NCBI GenBank assembly: GCA_963836585.1
Contig: CAWIJV010000004.1
Span: 1-29,501, forward strand
DNA: 29,501 bases
Direction: 5' to 3'
DNA from: BTUB01 sp963836585
Lineage (GTDB): Bacteria; Babelota; Babeliae; Babelales; Vermiphilaceae
Shown one piece after another: positions 7,189-16,695 of this stretch (position 1 is the stretch's first letter; every line of letters starts with the position of its first letter). The translations under genes were made by a program, and so were the position numbers. Below the pieces are notes generated by a model, which was not told where the DNA came from, did no database searches, and saw nothing but the letters and a program-made list of their open reading frames with translations.

Positions 7189-8616
7189 TTATGCGCCACT
7201 TATTAAAATGCGCGCCTTTTCCCGCGCTTCTTCCAGAGTTCCCACCATATAGAATGCTTGTTCGGGCAGATCATCATAGTCGCCGTTTATAATTTTTTCA
7301 AAATCATCAACCGCTTTATCTTTAGGCACATAACGGCCAGGCAATCCGCTGGCAAATTCTGCGGTAAAAAGTGGCTGCGTGAGGAATTTTTGAATGCGCT
7401 TGGCACGGTTAACAATTTTTTTGTCATCTTCTGAGAGTTCTTCCATGCCCAGGATAGCGATAATATCTTGCAACTCTTTGTAACGCTGCAAAATAGTTTG
7501 AATGGTGCGCGAGACCCGATAATGTTTTTCGCCGACAATATCAGGCTTTAGTCCTTTGGAATTTGATTGCAACGGATCAATAGCCGGATACAATCCCAAC
7601 TCAACGAGTTTGCGTGATAGCACGGTGCTTGCATCCAAGTGCATGAAGGTGGTTGCCGGTGCCGGATCGGTGATATCATCAGCGGGCACATAGACTGCCT
7701 GCACGGAGGTGATCGAGCCGTTTATGGTATTGGTAATCCGTTCTTGGAATGCGCCCATTTCAGAAGCAAGTGTTGGTTGATAGCCGACGGCTGATGGCAG
7801 GCGGCCCAAGAGTGTTGAAACTTCTGAGCCTGCTTGCACAAAGCGGAAAATATTATCAATAAAGAGCAAAACGTCTTTTTTTTCTTTGTCTCTAAAATAT
7901 TCGGCCATGGTGAGCCCGGTGAGGCCGACACGCAAGCGCGCGCCGGGCATTTCACCCATTTGTCCAAACACCAATGCTGTTTTATCCAGCACGCCGGTGC
8001 GTTTCATCTCGAGCCACAGCTCATTGCCCTCACGAGTACGTTCACCAATGCCGGTGAATACTGAAACACCTCCATGCACCGAGGCAACATTATGAATCAG
8101 CTCTTGGACCAAAATAGTTTTTCCTACGCCTGCGCCGCCAAAAAGGCCGATTTTTGAACCTTTGATATAGGGGCACATCATATCAATTGCTTTGATGCCC
8201 GTCTCTTGAATCTCATTGGCAATTTTTTGCTCCACGAGGGGAGGCGCATCGCGGTAGATTGACCAGGTGTGCTCGGGATGAAGTGCCGGCCGATCATCAA
8301 TAGTGTGGCCTAATACATTAAAGATACGGCCTAACACATTATTGCCCACCGGCACTTTAATGGGAGAACCGGTATCTTTAACGGGCAATCCTCGGCTGAT
8401 GCCAAAGATATTATCAATGGCAATGCATCGCACAATGCCGTCGCCCAGTTGCTGTTCAACCTCGATGCTGGCCTTGTTGATACCGCTGTGTGTTGGAATT
8501 TCTATAATAAGCTCATTGAGAATATTGGGGGCGGCATCGCGGGGAAATTGGACATCGATAATGGTGCCGCTGACGCGGAGTACTGTTCCATTGATATCGG
8601 GCGATGAGCTTTTCAT
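7189..8616 (-). CDS. atpD: ATP synthase F1 beta subunit
   Basis: The 475-residue protein is full length for the catalytic beta subunit of F1Fo ATP synthase. Visible motifs are the P-loop GGAGVGKT (160-167), the catalytic glutamate region GIGERTREGNELW, GQMGEMPGARLRVG, the Walker B LLFIDNIFRF, and GRLPSAVGYQPTLASEMG. It works with alpha at the membrane to make or split ATP. Only atpC follows. The gene before it is not atpG but an unrelated exported protein, whose stop overlaps the atpD start by 4 bases (ATGA). The rest of the operon must be elsewhere. No catalytic residue is missing. Confidence 0.97.
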   Translation of the reverse strand: MKSSSPDINGTVLRVSGTIIDVQFPRDAAPNILNELIIEIPTHSGINKASIEVEQQLGDGIVRCIAIDNIFGISRGLPVKDTGSPIKVPVGNNVLGRIFNVLGHTIDDRPALHPEHTWSIYRDAPPLVEQKIANEIQETGIKAIDMMCPYIKGSKIGLFGGAGVGKTILVQELIHNVASVHGGVSVFTGIGERTREGNELWLEMKRTGVLDKTALVFGQMGEMPGARLRVGLTGLTMAEYFRDKEKKDVLLFIDNIFRFVQAGSEVSTLLGRLPSAVGYQPTLASEMGAFQERITNTINGSITSVQAVYVPADDITDPAPATTFMHLDASTVLSRKLVELGLYPAIDPLQSNSKGLKPDIVGEKHYRVSRTIQTILQRYKELQDIIAILGMEELSEDDKKIVNRAKRIQKFLTQPLFTAEFASGLPGRYVPKDKAVDDFEKIINGDYDDLPEQAFYMVGTLEEAREKARILISGA

Positions 8617-9272
8617 ACTAATGCCTTAATTGAGAGATCTTTTTTTAAATCGATAAAATCTGACCTAAATGCACATACGCGAAATTCTATGCTATCACCG
8701 AACGTTGCCACGTAAAAATGTTTTTTAAAAAGAGGAAGATCTGTTTTATTGCGCACAATTCTTCGTATCAGTTTGGCATCTAACTTAGAAATAATTCCTT
8801 TGGCTTTATAGCGCCCAAGAATTTGCAAAGCATCACCAAAAGCTTGGGAGGAGAATAAAGGCTCATTTTGCATAATGAGCCTGCTGGCAAAGAATACTAT
8901 TTCTGAGCGTGCAAAAAGCTCTTTATTCTTGCGAGTCAAATCTGCCAGCGAATTTGCCTGATACACCTTATCGCATCTTCCGCTGATAGTGACGGGTATT
9001 TCTTCCTGATCGCATCGCAAGGTATAGCGTTGCCCCCGCAGCAATTCCGGCTCTTCAGTGGCTGCTGTAGCTGCGCGCAACTCAGGTGCGGAAGCCGGTC
9101 GATGAATAAACGATGAGGAGGCTGAGCGCACTACTCTCACAATCAGGGAGCCTGAAGGTTTTCGAGGTTTTGCTATCATGCTGCCACTGGTTGGCCGTTC
9201 CATGCCAAACGTAAAAGAGTGAAATAAGAATAGTGATGAGGTAAAAAAGAGAGAAAATAAGTGCAAAATCAT
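8613..9272 (-). CDS. Exported protein of unknown function, coupled to atpD
   Basis: The 219-residue product starts with a clear signal peptide (MILHLFSLFFTSSLFLF, then HSFTFGMERP). A basic, serine-rich and probably disordered stretch follows (PRKPSGSLIVRVVRSASSS, about residues 35-65). The second half is more ordered (FARSEIVFFASRLIM, GDALQILGRYKAKGI, LIRRIVRNKTDLPLFKKHF). No known domain is recognised. Its TGA overlaps the atpD ATG as ATGA, so translation of atpD is probably coupled to it. The start codon has only a weak ribosome binding site. The link to ATP synthase may be purely positional. Confidence 0.7.
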   Translation of the reverse strand: MILHLFSLFFTSSLFLFHSFTFGMERPTSGSMIAKPRKPSGSLIVRVVRSASSSFIHRPASAPELRAATAATEEPELLRGQRYTLRCDQEEIPVTISGRCDKVYQANSLADLTRKNKELFARSEIVFFASRLIMQNEPLFSSQAFGDALQILGRYKAKGIISKLDAKLIRRIVRNKTDLPLFKKHFYVATFGDSIEFRVCAFRSDFIDLKKDLSIKALV

Positions 9273-9354
9273 AGCTTTTTCGTGTAATGAGTTTAACTAT
9301 ATATTGATTAAAAGCTAATTGAAGCCTGTCATTTTGTAAAGCAGTATCTGCGGT

Positions 9355-9387
9355 AAAAAATTACAGGGCAGCAATAACGCTGCCCTG
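9355..9387 (-). terminator. Rho-independent terminator of lon
   Basis: A perfect 9-bp GC-rich stem (CAGGGCAGC at 9364-9372 with GCTGCCCTG at 9379-9387) has a 6-nt loop. On the minus strand it is followed by TAATTTTTT. It lies 17 bases after the lon stop codon. Confidence 0.9.
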
Positions 9388-9403
9388 ATACTGTTAGCGT
9401 GCT

Positions 9404-11758
9404 TTAAACAATCACAATTTCTCGTGGCATCAACACATATTGCAATACTTCATTGGCATGTTTTACGAAAATCACGTCAATACCCTCGATCGTGTCTTCA
9501 ATGCCGCTCAGATCTTTTTGGTTTCTGAATGGCAAGATAACATGATTCACTTTATTGCGTTTTGCTGCCAATATTTTTTCTTTCACGCCGCCGATCTCCA
9601 TCACTTCGCCACGGAGATTTAGCTCGCCCGTCATAGCATACTGAGCATTGATGGGCCGTTGCGTGAGAATAGAAAGAATTGCCGTGAGCATCGTGATGCC
9701 TGCCGAAGGCCCATCTTTGGGCACTGCGCCGGCCGGCACATGAATGTGAATATCGTAATTGGTAAACATTTTGTGACCAATTTCAAACTCACTTGCATGC
9801 GCCTTGGCATAACTAAGAGCAGCTTGTGCCGACTCTTTCATCACATCACCTAGCTGCCCGGTGAGAATCAGTTTGCCCTTGCCCGGCATGAGCACTGCTT
9901 CAATCTTGATCATTTCGCCGCCAAATGGTGTCCAGGCCAGCCCATTACTAATGCCGATTTGATCGTCTTTATCTGTTTCATCTTCAGCATATTTGCGAGG
10001 CCCCAGATACTGGTGCAGATCAGCGATACTAAAGCTGATGGTTTTATTAGTCTCTACCAACACGCGGGCTGCTTTTGAGCACAGTTTTTTTATCAACCGT
10101 TCCAGCTGGCGTACGCCCGATTCTTTGGTATAGTTCACCACAATATCAGTAAGCAGATCATCAGCTATTACGATATCATGGACCTGCAATCCCGATGCGG
10201 CAACAGCACGAGGCAACAGATACCGCTTGGCGATATTGAGCTTTTCATCGTGAGTGTATCCCGATACTTCGATGATCTCCATGCGATCGCGCAGCGGTTC
10301 GGAAATAGTGTCTAATGAGTTTGCCGTGGCAATAAACATCACCTGGGATAAATCAAAGGGAATGCCCAGATAATTATCGTAAAAGGTCTTATTTTGTTGT
10401 GGATCGAGCACTTCAAGCATTGCTGCTGATGGATCACCTCTAAAATCGGCGCCTATTTTATCAAGCTCATCGATCACAAGTACTGGATTGCAGCTGCCCG
10501 ATTTTTTAATTGCCTGGATGAATCTTCCCGGCATGGCACCAACATAGGTTCTGCGGTGGCCGCGAATTTCGGCTTCATCCTTTACGCCGCCCAGTGATAT
10601 ACGCGCATAGGCTCTGCCCAGTGCGCGCGCTATAGAGCCGCCCAGGGATGTTTTACCAATTCCCGGCGGTCCCACAAAGCATAAGATTGGCGGATACCCG
10701 TCTGTTTTTAATTTACGTATCGAAATAAAATCAAGAATGCGCTCTTTGATCTCTTTGAGCCCATAATGATCTTCATCCAATACTTTTTTGGCATGCTCAA
10801 TATCGAGATTATCGACGCTGAATTGGCTCCATGGCAGCGCCAAGATCCATTCCAAATAGTTGCGCGTTACGGTTGCTTCCATCGAATCGGGGGATGTTTT
10901 TTCCAAGCGATTAAGGTGACGGCGCATTTCCAGTTTTACTTCTTCGGGTGCGGCCAGACCGTCCAGCTTCAAGCGAATCGCTTCCAGCTCTTCAAGATCA
11001 TCTTCACCCAACTCTTTTTTAATGGCGCGCATCTGTTCACGTAAATAAAACTCTTTTTGTGCTTTATTCATCGAATCGCGCGCATTATTGCGGATCTTTT
11101 CTTGCATATCAGCAACTTCCATCTCTTTGGCCAAATGCCGATACAGCACTTCCAAGAGTTCCCCTTGATCATCGGTTTCAAGAAGTGCTTGGGCATGCTC
11201 CACCGCGAGATTAAGATGCGAAAGAATAAAGTCCGCAATTTTTTCAGGATCCTGCATTTTAGAAAGTATTATATGAAAATCCGGGCTAAATGCATTTCCC
11301 GAAATTGCCATTTTTTCCGCTAAAAGCTTAATATTTTTAACGTGAGCTTGAACTTCTTCTTTATTTTTACTGGAACAACCGTCAAGTTTGATAACATTTG
11401 CATGAAGACTTTCATCTGAAGCCATCACTTGCTGCGCTTCCGCTTTGCAAATTCCTTGCACCAGGATCTTTACCCCACCTTCCGGGATTTTAATAAGCCG
11501 CATAATTGATGCGACCGTACCAACGCTATAAAGATCTTTAGTGGCGATGCCTTCATCGCTATCCGGTTGTTTTTTTGCTGCAAGCAGTAATACCAATTTG
11601 GTTTCTTGTAGTGATTGATTGATGCCTCTGATGATCTTATCATCAAGAACAAGCAATGGTACAATCATGTGTGGAAACACCACTACATCCATGGTCGGAA
11701 TTACTGGGAGCATCTCTGGAATATGTTCATGCATATCTTTGTTTAAAACAGTTTTCAT
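9404..11758 (-). CDS. lon: ATP-dependent protease Lon
   Basis: The 784-residue LonA-type protease is full length. In order: the N-terminal substrate-binding domain (LPVIPTMDVVVFPHMIVPLLV onward, to about residue 200), a helical linker (EFYLREQMRAIKKELGE), the AAA+ module with Walker A GPPGIGKTSLG (about 360) and Walker B NPVLVIDELDKIG, and the C-terminal Ser-Lys protease with serine in KDGPSAGITM and lysine in GGVKEKILAAKR. It degrades misfolded and regulatory proteins in the cytoplasm. A GAGGGGGAG ribosome binding site lies just before the ATG, and a promoter and terminator flank it, so it is probably a single-gene unit. No CIRCE-like operator is visible upstream. Confidence 0.97.
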   Translation of the reverse strand: MKTVLNKDMHEHIPEMLPVIPTMDVVVFPHMIVPLLVLDDKIIRGINQSLQETKLVLLLAAKKQPDSDEGIATKDLYSVGTVASIMRLIKIPEGGVKILVQGICKAEAQQVMASDESLHANVIKLDGCSSKNKEEVQAHVKNIKLLAEKMAISGNAFSPDFHIILSKMQDPEKIADFILSHLNLAVEHAQALLETDDQGELLEVLYRHLAKEMEVADMQEKIRNNARDSMNKAQKEFYLREQMRAIKKELGEDDLEELEAIRLKLDGLAAPEEVKLEMRRHLNRLEKTSPDSMEATVTRNYLEWILALPWSQFSVDNLDIEHAKKVLDEDHYGLKEIKERILDFISIRKLKTDGYPPILCFVGPPGIGKTSLGGSIARALGRAYARISLGGVKDEAEIRGHRRTYVGAMPGRFIQAIKKSGSCNPVLVIDELDKIGADFRGDPSAAMLEVLDPQQNKTFYDNYLGIPFDLSQVMFIATANSLDTISEPLRDRMEIIEVSGYTHDEKLNIAKRYLLPRAVAASGLQVHDIVIADDLLTDIVVNYTKESGVRQLERLIKKLCSKAARVLVETNKTISFSIADLHQYLGPRKYAEDETDKDDQIGISNGLAWTPFGGEMIKIEAVLMPGKGKLILTGQLGDVMKESAQAALSYAKAHASEFEIGHKMFTNYDIHIHVPAGAVPKDGPSAGITMLTAILSILTQRPINAQYAMTGELNLRGEVMEIGGVKEKILAAKRNKVNHVILPFRNQKDLSGIEDTIEGIDVIFVKHANEVLQYVLMPREIVIV

Positions 11759-11825
11759 TCACTCCCCCTCAAATCGAATCTTTAGTACGCGTGTGCTGAC
11801 ACGCTGATTCATTACCCTATACCTC

Positions 11826-11855
11826 ATTGTAGGCTCAGCAGTTGGGCAAAGACAA
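11826..11855 (-). promoter_or_regulatory. Promoter of lon
   Basis: On the minus strand TTGTCT (11850-11855) and TACAAT (11826-11831) are 18 bp apart, about 70 bases before the lon start. A GCGTGT/ACACGC hairpin lies in the 5-prime leader between promoter and gene. Confidence 0.55.
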
Positions 11856-11885
11856 TATTTATACGCAAATGGGGTAATCTTCTTT

Positions 11886-11915
11886 TTGAAAACAGTCTTG
11901 TTTTGTGTTTATACT
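11886..11915 (+). promoter_or_regulatory. Promoter of lolD
   Basis: TTGAAA (11886-11891) and TATACT (11910-11915) have an 18-bp spacer, 36 bases before the lolD ATG. It points away from the lon promoter, so the intergenic space serves both directions. Confidence 0.6.
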
Positions 11916-11951
11916 GAGTAGGCCTTTAAGTTAAAAAATTGCTGGATTTGT

Positions 11952-12632
11952 ATGACTACCCACTCTCTTTCTCTCATCAACGTCTATAAACAATATACCC
12001 AAGGGGGCACCACCATTCCGGTTCTGCGTGGTGTTGACGCCCTTTTTGAGCAAGGTGCCTCCTATGCCATCACCGGAATTTCGGGCAGCGGGAAATCAAC
12101 CCTGCTGCATCTGCTTGCCGGCCTGGATAAGCCCAGCTCAGGGGAGATTCTCTTTGATCAGACTGATATAGGGACTTTTTCTACCAATGAGCGCAGCCTG
12201 TTTCTCAACAGTAAGCTGGGGCTGATGTTTCAGTTCCCCTATTTAATCAAGGAGCTCACTGCGCAGGAAAATGTTGCCCTTAAGGGATTAATCGGCGGCA
12301 GATCTCATCAAGAGTGTATGGCTCAAGCACTTGATCTTCTGGCCCACGTGGGATTGGGAGACCAAAAAGATGTATATCCGGGCCAACTCTCAGGGGGCCA
12401 GCAACAACGAGTGGCGCTTGCGCGGGGGCTCATGAATGAGCCGGATTTTTTAATAGCTGATGAGCCAACCGGTAATCTTGATGAGGCCACCGGTACGGCA
12501 GTGATCGATCTGATGCTCCGCATTCAAGAAGAACGGGGGATGGGAATTATTGTGAGTTCCCATGATGAGTATGTAACCGGCCGTATGAATAGTATCTATG
12601 AGCTAAAAGACGGTATACTCTTTATCAAATAG
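11952..12632 (+). CDS. lolD: LolD-like ABC transporter ATP-binding protein
   Basis: The 226-residue nucleotide-binding subunit has Walker A GISGSGKSTLLHLLAGLD, Q-loop FQFPYLIKELTAQENV, signature LSGGQQQRVALARGL, Walker B FLIADEPTGNLD, and the switch histidine in VSSHDEY. The LolD/MacB/FtsE subgroup is suggested by the NV(A/L) region and the PTGNLD ending. LolCDE extracts lipoproteins from the inner membrane for transfer to the outer membrane, implying a two-membrane envelope. No LolC/E permease is adjacent; the next gene is a soluble ABC-F protein 19 bases away. An export role for another substrate cannot be excluded. Confidence 0.85.
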   Translation: MTTHSLSLINVYKQYTQGGTTIPVLRGVDALFEQGASYAITGISGSGKSTLLHLLAGLDKPSSGEILFDQTDIGTFSTNERSLFLNSKLGLMFQFPYLIKELTAQENVALKGLIGGRSHQECMAQALDLLAHVGLGDQKDVYPGQLSGGQQQRVALARGLMNEPDFLIADEPTGNLDEATGTAVIDLMLRIQEERGMGIIVSSHDEYVTGRMNSIYELKDGILFIK

Positions 12633-12643
12633 TCTTTAGACTA
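12630..12643. repeat. Short perfect palindrome between lolD and the ABC-F gene
   Basis: TAGTCT and AGACTA flank a TT centre; the left arm starts in the lolD stop codon. It has no T run and is too short for a convincing terminator. The next gene has no clear ribosome binding site, so the hairpin lies close to its translation start. Confidence 0.4.
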
Positions 12644-12651
12644 GTATTATT

Positions 12652-14523
12652 ATGATTCAAGTAAATTCAATTAAGCTCTCATTCGGCTCTCGCGTACTAT
12701 TCGATTCGATCTCTTTTGATATTAATGAAAATCAGAAGATTGGCCTTATTGGTGCCAACGGCTCGGGTAAATCTACTCTGCTGGAGGTCATGGTTGGCCT
12801 TCAACCTTTGGATGGCGGCTCGATCTCCATCGGTAAAAATAAAAAAATCGCCTATTTGGCCCAAGATGTGGTGCTCTCCTCCGAGCGGACTATCCTTGCT
12901 GAGGTGATGACCGCTTTTGAGCAGATCAATAAACTTAAGGCAGAGCTTGAACTTCTTGAGCATGAAATCACGCTCGGCAATGAAATTGATCTTGAGCATT
13001 ATGCTCATCTGCATGAACAGTTGGCCGATAGTGAGCCTGATGCGATGATGGCGCAAGCAAAGAAGATGCTGCTTGGCCTGGGATTTAAAGAATCGGATTT
13101 TGGTAAACCGGTTGCGGAACTGAGTGTGGGCTGGCGCATGCGCATCGTGTTGGCTCAATTATTGCTTCAAAAAGCAGATTTTTATCTGTTTGATGAGCCG
13201 ACTAACCACTTGGATATCTTTGCCAAGGACTGGTTTTTGGATTTTCTAAAATCAGCCCCTTTTGGCTTTATGCTTGTCTGCCATGAGCGGTATTTCCTCG
13301 ATGCGGTTTGCAAGCAGGTATTTGAATTAGAGCGGGGCAAATGCACGATTTATCAGGGCAACTATAGCAAATATCTGGTGCAAAAAGAGCGTGCCTTAGA
13401 AATCTTAGAATCCCAGTATCAGCTGCAGCAAAAAGAGATAAAGCAAAAAGAAGAGACGATCAACCGCTTTAAAGCAAGCGCTTCGCGTGCCAAGCAGGCT
13501 CAAAGCATGATGAAGCAGCTGGATAAGCTCGAACGCATCGAGCTGCCGCCTGCACCCAGAACGATTAATTTTTCCTTTCCCCCCATTGCTCGATCCGGCA
13601 GTATTGTGCTCAAAGTTGAAAATGTGGCCCATGCGTTTGAGGGCAAGCAGCTTTTTAATAATGTTAATTTTGAGATTGAACGAGGCCAAAAAGTGGCACT
13701 CGTGGCATCCAATGGCGTGGGAAAATCCACTCTTTTGAATCTGATTAACGGCAAGCTGCCATTGCAGCAAGGCAAAATTACATTTGGATCAGGGGTTACC
13801 TACACGCTTTTTGATCAGGACCAAAATAAGGCACTCGATCAAAATAGATCGGTCCTTGATAATATTGAGGGCCACTGCCCTCCCGGGGTCACTACAGCTG
13901 CCATACGCTCTTTACTCGGAGCCTTTTTGTTTAGCGGCGAAGATGTACACAAAAAAGTAGGGGTATTGAGCGGCGGAGAAAAAAATCGCGTGGGCATGGT
14001 GCGGGTCTTGTTGCAGCGAACAAATTTTTTACTTTTGGATGAGCCCACCAACCATTTAGATCTTGATGCCAAACGTATTTTATTAGAGGCATTGCGCAAC
14101 TATGAGGGAACGATATTATTCGTTTCTCACGATCGCTCATTTTTAAATGATCTGGCTACCCGGGTGATTGAGCTTACGCCGACCGGCATTATTTCATTTG
14201 TCGGCAACTATGATGAATTTCTTTACTATAAGCAGCAGATAAATCAGGCGAATGCGCCTGAAAAAAGTTCTGTTGCATCAAAAACAGTTGTTGAGAAGCC
14301 TCAAGTCAATGATTATGAGCGGGCTAAAAAAGTAAAAGCACTCGAACGTAAAATTGAGCAGCTTGAGCAAAAAGTTGCTGCCCAAGAATTAGTGTTTGCC
14401 GAGCTTTCTTATGGCATGAGTGAGTATAAACAAGCAGAAGCGGTGTTGCATGAGCTTAAAGAGCAGCATGCGCAGGCAATGCGAGAATGGGAATCCTATC
14501 AAACAGATCAAACATCCCGATGA
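12652..14523 (+). CDS. ABC-F family ATPase (YheS/Uup-like)
   Basis: This is a 623-residue soluble protein with two ATP-binding cassettes and no membrane segments. First cassette: GANGSGKSTLLEVM (about 36-43), signature ELSVGWRMRIVLAQ, Walker B YLFDEPTNHLD. Second: VASNGVGKSTLLNL (about 353), signature LSGGEKNRVGMVRVL, Walker B LLLDEPTNHLD. The linker between them (EETINRFKASASRAKQAQSMMKQL) is the interdomain arm. The C-terminal 75 residues form a coiled coil (KVKALERKIEQLEQKVAAQ). ABC-F proteins act on the ribosome or on DNA. The linker and C-terminal coil resemble YheS/Uup more than EttA. It may be cotranscribed with lolD. The last 16 bases overlap the convergent gene. Confidence 0.93.
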   Translation: MIQVNSIKLSFGSRVLFDSISFDINENQKIGLIGANGSGKSTLLEVMVGLQPLDGGSISIGKNKKIAYLAQDVVLSSERTILAEVMTAFEQINKLKAELELLEHEITLGNEIDLEHYAHLHEQLADSEPDAMMAQAKKMLLGLGFKESDFGKPVAELSVGWRMRIVLAQLLLQKADFYLFDEPTNHLDIFAKDWFLDFLKSAPFGFMLVCHERYFLDAVCKQVFELERGKCTIYQGNYSKYLVQKERALEILESQYQLQQKEIKQKEETINRFKASASRAKQAQSMMKQLDKLERIELPPAPRTINFSFPPIARSGSIVLKVENVAHAFEGKQLFNNVNFEIERGQKVALVASNGVGKSTLLNLINGKLPLQQGKITFGSGVTYTLFDQDQNKALDQNRSVLDNIEGHCPPGVTTAAIRSLLGAFLFSGEDVHKKVGVLSGGEKNRVGMVRVLLQRTNFLLLDEPTNHLDLDAKRILLEALRNYEGTILFVSHDRSFLNDLATRVIELTPTGIISFVGNYDEFLYYKQQINQANAPEKSSVASKTVVEKPQVNDYERAKKVKALERKIEQLEQKVAAQELVFAELSYGMSEYKQAEAVLHELKEQHAQAMREWESYQTDQTSR

Positions 14524-15062
14524 TACATCTTGGGAATGCAGCCTCGAGTCCGCGCCGTTTTTTGCTCCTTGCGGATGGCATTATGGAAATTGAGTTGTAA
14601 TACGGCAAATAAAAGATTGCTGTTAAGTAGCGCGGCTCTTAGAAGACTGGCGTGTTCTTCTTCGCGGCGCATCAAATCATGCGGATTTTGAGTGAGCTGA
14701 TTTTCAAATTTTTTAAGTTCTTCTTCGCTGCTAATAAGCTCTCCTAAATAGTGCTGAATAAGCACAAGATTTTCAACGATGTCTCCATCATTTTCCCGAT
14801 CAATAATGCAGGAGAAAGTTCCGATTTTAGCATCTTCCGCATCAATCGATTTTTGATTCACCATGGCATTGGCTTGAGAGTATGCCAAAGAAGCTTGTTC
14901 TATTTGAACATCACGCAGTTCTTGTAAAGCTTTCCATATGGTCTCTGCTTTTTCAGCTACCGGTATGGTCGAAGTGGGCGCTAAACTGGCAGATGGTAGC
15001 GGCGGTTGCTGCGCAAAGATCGGCAAAATTGAAAAAAAAGATAAAAAAAGTAGAAGTTTCAT
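14508..15062 (-). CDS. Small exported protein of unknown function
   Basis: The start is placed at ATG 15062, not further upstream, because AAAGGAAAAG lies just before it and the product then opens with a clean signal peptide (MKLLLFLSFFSILPIFAQQ). The mature protein of about 165 residues is proline/serine-rich at first (PPLPSASLAPTSTIP) and then almost all alpha-helical (KAETIWKALQELRDVQIEQASLAYSQ; ELISSEEELKKFENQL). No domain is recognised. Its 3-prime end overlaps the ABC-F gene tail by 16 bases in a convergent arrangement. It shares the plan of the protein at 17217-17681: signal peptide, proline-rich linker, helical body. Confidence 0.75.
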   Translation of the reverse strand: MKLLLFLSFFSILPIFAQQPPLPSASLAPTSTIPVAEKAETIWKALQELRDVQIEQASLAYSQANAMVNQKSIDAEDAKIGTFSCIIDRENDGDIVENLVLIQHYLGELISSEEELKKFENQLTQNPHDLMRREEEHASLLRAALLNSNLLFAVLQLNFHNAIRKEQKTARTRGCIPKMYHRDV

Positions 15063-15128
15063 AACTTTTCCTTTATTGTTATTTTCTAATCGATACGTTT
15101 GCATAAATTTATAGGAAAGTAAATTGCA

Positions 15129-16679
15129 ATGCATAAAAAATTGATCATAAAACGCACGATTCAGATTGGCAGCTCTACGCTCACCAGTAGATTTTTAGGC
15201 ATTGTGCGTGACCTGCTCATGATCCGTTTTTTAGGCGTGGGCGTGGTTTCCGATGCTTTTACGGTTGCCTATCGCATGCCCAATACATTGCGTAAGATCT
15301 TTGCCGAAGGCGCATTATCAGCAGCATTTATACCCTTATTTTTGACCACCTTGAGAAAAAGCAAACAGGATGCCATGAGTTTAATGTCTTTGGCCTTTGT
15401 GCTTTTTGAAGGAATTCTGCTTGTTTTGTGCACCCTGGGAATTATTTTCGCGCCACCATTAATTACTTTCTATGCGCCGGGATTTTCTGCCGAGCAAACA
15501 GCCATAGCCGTTCCCTTGCTGCGCGTTTTGATTCCCCTGATATTTTTTATTTCCAGCAGCGCATTGCTTGCCGGGGCATTGCAATCTATTGGCTATTTTT
15601 TTGTGCCGGCTTTTGGCCCGATTTTACTGAATATGGTATTCATTGCGGGGCTGGTGGTATGCAAATTGTTTGATCTGCCGGTGATCTATTTATGCTTTTT
15701 TATTTTATTGGGCGGGCTCTTACAATTTTTGCAGCATCTTTTTGCCTATTTAAAGCATGATTTATCATTTGGCGCTATCAGCAAAGAGACGTGGCAATCA
15801 TTTGCCCGTATTATAGGCAAATTTTTTTTATGTGCTTTGAGTATGAGCGTTACGGAAATTAGTATCATCATTGATGGTCAGTTTGCCTCATTCTTGCAAA
15901 TTGGCACCGTATCATTGATGAGCTACGCGCATAAATTTATGGCGATTCCGGTTGGGGTATTTGCTGTTGCCTTTTCCACTATTTTATTGCCCTATTTCTC
16001 TCGGGTAAGTGCCTATGCTCCCAAACGATTAAACTTTTTTTTATATGAATCTGCCAAGATAGTATTTTGGGTGATGATCCCTTGCACCTTTGCGGTGATA
16101 TTTTTTGCCAATGATATTTTTCTCACCATTTTTGTGCCCTCATTTACGATTGCCCAGGCATATAAGGCCGGCGCAATATTAATGGCCTTTGGCTCGGGGC
16201 TGTTTTTCTTTGCCTTTAATAAGATAATTCTGAATGTCTATTACGCGCTTCATGAGACACTTATCCCCGGCATAGTGAGTGTAATTGCTTTGTGTGTAAA
16301 TGTTATTTTTAATCTATTGTTTATATGGCATTTGGGTGAGGTGGGGCTTGCGGTATCAACGGCACTTTCAGGGGCATGCCAAACCATTTTATTATTGTAT
16401 TTCTTGCGAAAAAAATTTGGATTTCACGGCTACTTGCCTAAATTTTTTGAGTTCGTACAAAAGTATATGGTGCAATTGGCAGTGGTAGGATCAGTATTTT
16501 TAGGTGTCTACTTTAGTATGCTGGTCGCCATTCAACGTCTGTTGCCAGAGCGCATAGCCTACTTTTTTTTGAAGCAAGTAGGATTTTGGCTGTGGGTAAG
16601 CCCCTTGTTTTTAATGGGAGGTTTGTTACTGTATTTGTGGAGAAGCCGTTTTGGAGTACGTTTATATTTTCTGGATTGA
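15129..16679 (+). CDS. murJ: Lipid II flippase MurJ
   Basis: The 516-residue membrane protein has about 14 hydrophobic segments and the MurJ/MviN N-terminal signature (SSTLTSRFLGIVRDLLMIRFLG, then DAFTVAYRMPNTLRKIFAEGALSAAFIPLF). MurJ moves lipid II across the inner membrane for peptidoglycan synthesis, so the organism still builds or modifies a cell wall. The AGGAAAG ribosome binding site precedes ATG 15129. It is divergent from the exported-protein gene at 14508-15062, sharing a 66-bp upstream region. Length and start match the family. Confidence 0.95.
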   Translation: MHKKLIIKRTIQIGSSTLTSRFLGIVRDLLMIRFLGVGVVSDAFTVAYRMPNTLRKIFAEGALSAAFIPLFLTTLRKSKQDAMSLMSLAFVLFEGILLVLCTLGIIFAPPLITFYAPGFSAEQTAIAVPLLRVLIPLIFFISSSALLAGALQSIGYFFVPAFGPILLNMVFIAGLVVCKLFDLPVIYLCFFILLGGLLQFLQHLFAYLKHDLSFGAISKETWQSFARIIGKFFLCALSMSVTEISIIIDGQFASFLQIGTVSLMSYAHKFMAIPVGVFAVAFSTILLPYFSRVSAYAPKRLNFFLYESAKIVFWVMIPCTFAVIFFANDIFLTIFVPSFTIAQAYKAGAILMAFGSGLFFFAFNKIILNVYYALHETLIPGIVSVIALCVNVIFNLLFIWHLGEVGLAVSTALSGACQTILLLYFLRKKFGFHGYLPKFFEFVQKYMVQLAVVGSVFLGVYFSMLVAIQRLLPERIAYFFLKQVGFWLWVSPLFLMGGLLLYLWRSRFGVRLYFLD

Positions 16680-16695
16680 AACATTTAAACTTTAT

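Noticed and set aside
11759..11951. Heat-shock (CIRCE) operator upstream of lon
   Set aside because: The leader has a GCGTGT/ACACGC hairpin but not the TTAGCACTC-N9-GAGTGCTAA pattern.
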